A DNA stretch of 14,507 nt from an uncultured Collinsella sp. (GTDB lineage: Bacteria > Actinomycetota > Coriobacteriia > Coriobacteriales > Coriobacteriaceae): assembly GCA_958447915.1 (NCBI GenBank), contig CAUDCB010000035.1:1-14507 (forward strand). Reading direction: 5' to 3'. Under the pieces are notes generated by a model that made no database searches, was not told the origin of the DNA, and saw nothing but the letters and a program-made list of their open reading frames with translations. Positions within the stretch are counted from its first letter, which is position 1. The number at the start of each line of letters is the position of its first letter. The translations under genes and the position numbers were made by a program. This document shows positions 12,684 through 14,507 of the stretch, piece after piece.

Positions 12684-14507
12684 CTTGGGGTCATCGGCCG
12701 GTGCATAGGCGCAGAACCACGCGTATTCGTCCTCGCCGCTTTTCTCGCCCGTGCCCGACTTGCCGTATACCTGCGGCGTCAGGGTGCCAAAGTGCGCCGC
12801 CAGGGACGTCGATGCCGTGTAAATCACGTCGTGCATGCCGTTGCGAACCAGAGCCAAATCCGAATCGCTGTTGATCTTGGCCTCCAAGCGCTTCTTCTTG
12901 CCCTTGCCGTTGTACTTATAGGCATCACCGTCGCCATCGCGCGACACGGCAGATAAAAACACGTGAGGCACGTACTGTTTACCGCCGTTGGCAAGACCCA
13001 TATAGGCGCACGCCATCTGCAGGGGCGTCACCAGGATGTCGCCCTGGCCGATAGCAATGTTGGTCATATCGCCGGCATTCCACTTGCGGTCCTCGGCAGA
13101 TGCGTCGGTGAAGTACGACTCTTTCCACTCGGCATCGGGAATACGGCCCGCGCCCTCACTCGGCAGATCGATACCGCAGGTCTTGCCTAGGCCCCAGCGA
13201 CGAAAGACCTCCTGCAGGCCCTCGGAATGTTTCTCGTCATAAAAGAACGCCTTGCCCATGTCGTAGAAGACGGGGTCGCACGAGTTGGCGATACCCGACT
13301 GCAGCGTCATGGTGCCGTGGCCGGAATGCAGCCAGCAGTACTTGCCCCACGACTTGCCCAGACCCGTCCAATAGCCCGTGCAGTTGGTCGTCTGCCCCGA
13401 CGTGTAGGTTCCAAACTCAAGACCGGCCAGTGCCGAGAGCGGCTTGATGGTCGAAGCCGACATGTACTGTCCGCTAATGGCGCGGTTGAGCAGCGGGTGC
13501 GAACCCTTGTCATCATTGAGCTCGGTCCACACGTCATTTGAGACGCCGCCGATAAAGACGGACGGATCAAACTTGGGCTCGCTCGCCATGCCCAGGATCT
13601 CGCCATTGTTGGGATCGAGACACACCACAGCGCCGTTGCCGGCATTGCTGTAGCCAGTGGTCTTGGCAAGCTCGATAGCGCTCGCCAGTGCCGTCTCGCA
13701 GGCCTGTTGGATCTTAAGGTCGAGCGTGAGCTTAATGTCGGAGCCGGCCTTCGCGGGCACGGCGCCGGCCTGACCGGTCACATTGCCCGAGGCATCGACC
13801 TTGACGGTCTGCTCACCACGAATACCCTGCAGCAGGTTTTCGTAGTAGCTCTCAACGCCCGCCTGGCCCACGATATCGCCCGACTGGTACGTAATCTTGC
13901 CAGCAGAAGCATCATCATCGCCAGAGGTTTTCTTATTCTGGGCCTCGAGCTGCTCGGAGGTAATGGTGCCGGTATAGCCTAAGATATGGCATGCCGTCTC
14001 GCCATATGGATACTGACGCTCAGTACGCTCGGCAATCTTGACGCCCGGGAACTCGCCGGCGTGTTCCTTGATATAGGCAACCGTGGAGCGACGGACGTCC
14101 GTCGCGATGGTATGCAGGCTCTGAGCGCCCTCTGTATTGTCCTGAATATTGCGAAGGACCGCCACGTAAGGCATTCCAAGCACGTTGGCAAGATGGCGAA
14201 CCAGAACCTCATCCTCCGCAAGGTCGCGGTAGGCCACGACAGCAAGTGAGGGACGGTTCTGGACAAGCGCCACGCCATTGCGGTCGAGGATGCGACCGCG
14301 CACAGCGGGTGTGGTAACGGTGCGAGTCTGATTACTATTAGCCTGCTTCTCGTAATAGTCCGACGAGACCATCTGCATGCCCCACAGCTTGACGGCAAGC
14401 GCCGCAAACATCGCGCCCACACCCGGGGTGAGGATGGAAAAGCGGCCCTTAAAGGCGGTCGCCGCGGGATGGCCCTCGCCCTCGGTGGCGGGCGGGGCCG
14501 GTCCTGG
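12681..14507 (-). CDS. mrdA: Penicillin-binding protein 2 (elongasome transpeptidase), cut at the window edge and truncated by an amber codon
   Basis: This is the class B PBP that cross-links the glycan strands made by RodA. The frame is open to the window end, so the true start is outside; 608 codons are visible. A membrane anchor (FSILTPGVGAMFAALAVKLW) follows a Pro/Ala/Glu-rich cytoplasmic stretch. The pedestal domain carries RGRILDRNG (around 14300-14270). The transpeptidase motifs are SxxK as STIK (Ser codon 13454..13452), SCD in the SxN position, and KSGTG (Lys codon 12761..12759). The SxxK context SASTIKP differs from the common PGSTFKP. The frame stops at TAG right after AYAPADDPK, where PBP2 normally continues with its last strand and helix, so the product as written is probably unstable or inactive. 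A GTG at 14420 is an internal codon, not the start. Confidence 0.9.
   Translation of the reverse strand, partial: PGPAPPATEGEGHPAATAFKGRFSILTPGVGAMFAALAVKLWGMQMVSSDYYEKQANSNQTRTVTTPAVRGRILDRNGVALVQNRPSLAVVAYRDLAEDEVLVRHLANVLGMPYVAVLRNIQDNTEGAQSLHTIATDVRRSTVAYIKEHAGEFPGVKIAERTERQYPYGETACHILGYTGTITSEQLEAQNKKTSGDDDASAGKITYQSGDIVGQAGVESYYENLLQGIRGEQTVKVDASGNVTGQAGAVPAKAGSDIKLTLDLKIQQACETALASAIELAKTTGYSNAGNGAVVCLDPNNGEILGMASEPKFDPSVFIGGVSNDVWTELNDDKGSHPLLNRAISGQYMSASTIKPLSALAGLEFGTYTSGQTTNCTGYWTGLGKSWGKYCWLHSGHGTMTLQSGIANSCDPVFYDMGKAFFYDEKHSEGLQEVFRRWGLGKTCGIDLPSEGAGRIPDAEWKESYFTDASAEDRKWNAGDMTNIAIGQGDILVTPLQMACAYMGLANGGKQYVPHVFLSAVSRDGDGDAYKYNGKGKKKRLEAKINSDSDLALVRNGMHDVIYTASTSLAAHFGTLTPQVYGKSGTGEKSGEDEYAWFCAYAPADDPK

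Noticed and set aside
1..14507. CRISPR arrays, tRNA or rRNA genes, riboswitches, defence or phage genes
   Set aside because: No spaced direct repeats, cloverleaf or rRNA-like segments, and no defence or phage protein families were seen.

Overview
The window looks like chromosome from a GC-rich, rod-forming actinobacterium of the class Coriobacteriia, most likely Collinsella or a close relative. This is an inference from gene order, codon use and the style of the proteins; no taxonomic marker such as 16S rRNA is present. Almost everything is core housekeeping DNA on the minus strand. The exceptions are dinB, the only plus-strand gene, and a small REP/transposase cassette next to it.

Layout from left to right. 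(1) Positions 1-1205 are the ribosome-maturation operon, read leftwards as rpsP, khpA, rimM and trmD, with trmD cut by the window edge. (2) Positions 1206-1445 are a divergent intergenic region with a candidate rpsP promoter and a possible SOS-type operator before dinB. (3) dinB (DNA polymerase IV) occupies 1446-2660. (4) Positions 2679-3597 hold a Y1/REP-associated tyrosine transposase flanked by two inverted 33-bp imperfect palindromes, a REP-transposase cassette. It sits in the convergent gap between dinB and rsfS and encloses the rsfS-side terminator. (5) Positions 3598-6849 are the tightly packed obgE, nadD, yqeK, rsfS operon. (6) Positions 6866-7671 are rplU and rpmA with a strong promoter upstream and an intrinsic terminator or attenuator before obgE. 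(7) Positions 7668-10354 are an overlapping pair of radical-SAM genes of unknown function. (8) Positions 10365-11294 are an unrecognised membrane-associated protein resembling DUF697. (9) Positions 11313-14507 are the elongasome pair rodA and mrdA (PBP2).

How the genes work together. rpsP, khpA, rimM, trmD, rplU, rpmA, obgE and rsfS all act on ribosome assembly or ribosome state. nadD and yqeK link this to NAD synthesis and dinucleotide metabolism. rodA and mrdA polymerise and cross-link side-wall peptidoglycan.

The two observations most worth following up are these. First, an in-frame amber codon in mrdA at 12681-12683 removes the last 43 residues of PBP2, although the downstream codons are intact and still read as a PBP2 C-terminus. 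Second, the REP-transposase cassette has paired palindromes that share a conserved G-rich loop core but differ in the flanks. Non-ATG starts are also frequent: five TTG and one GTG, mostly with good ribosome binding sites.
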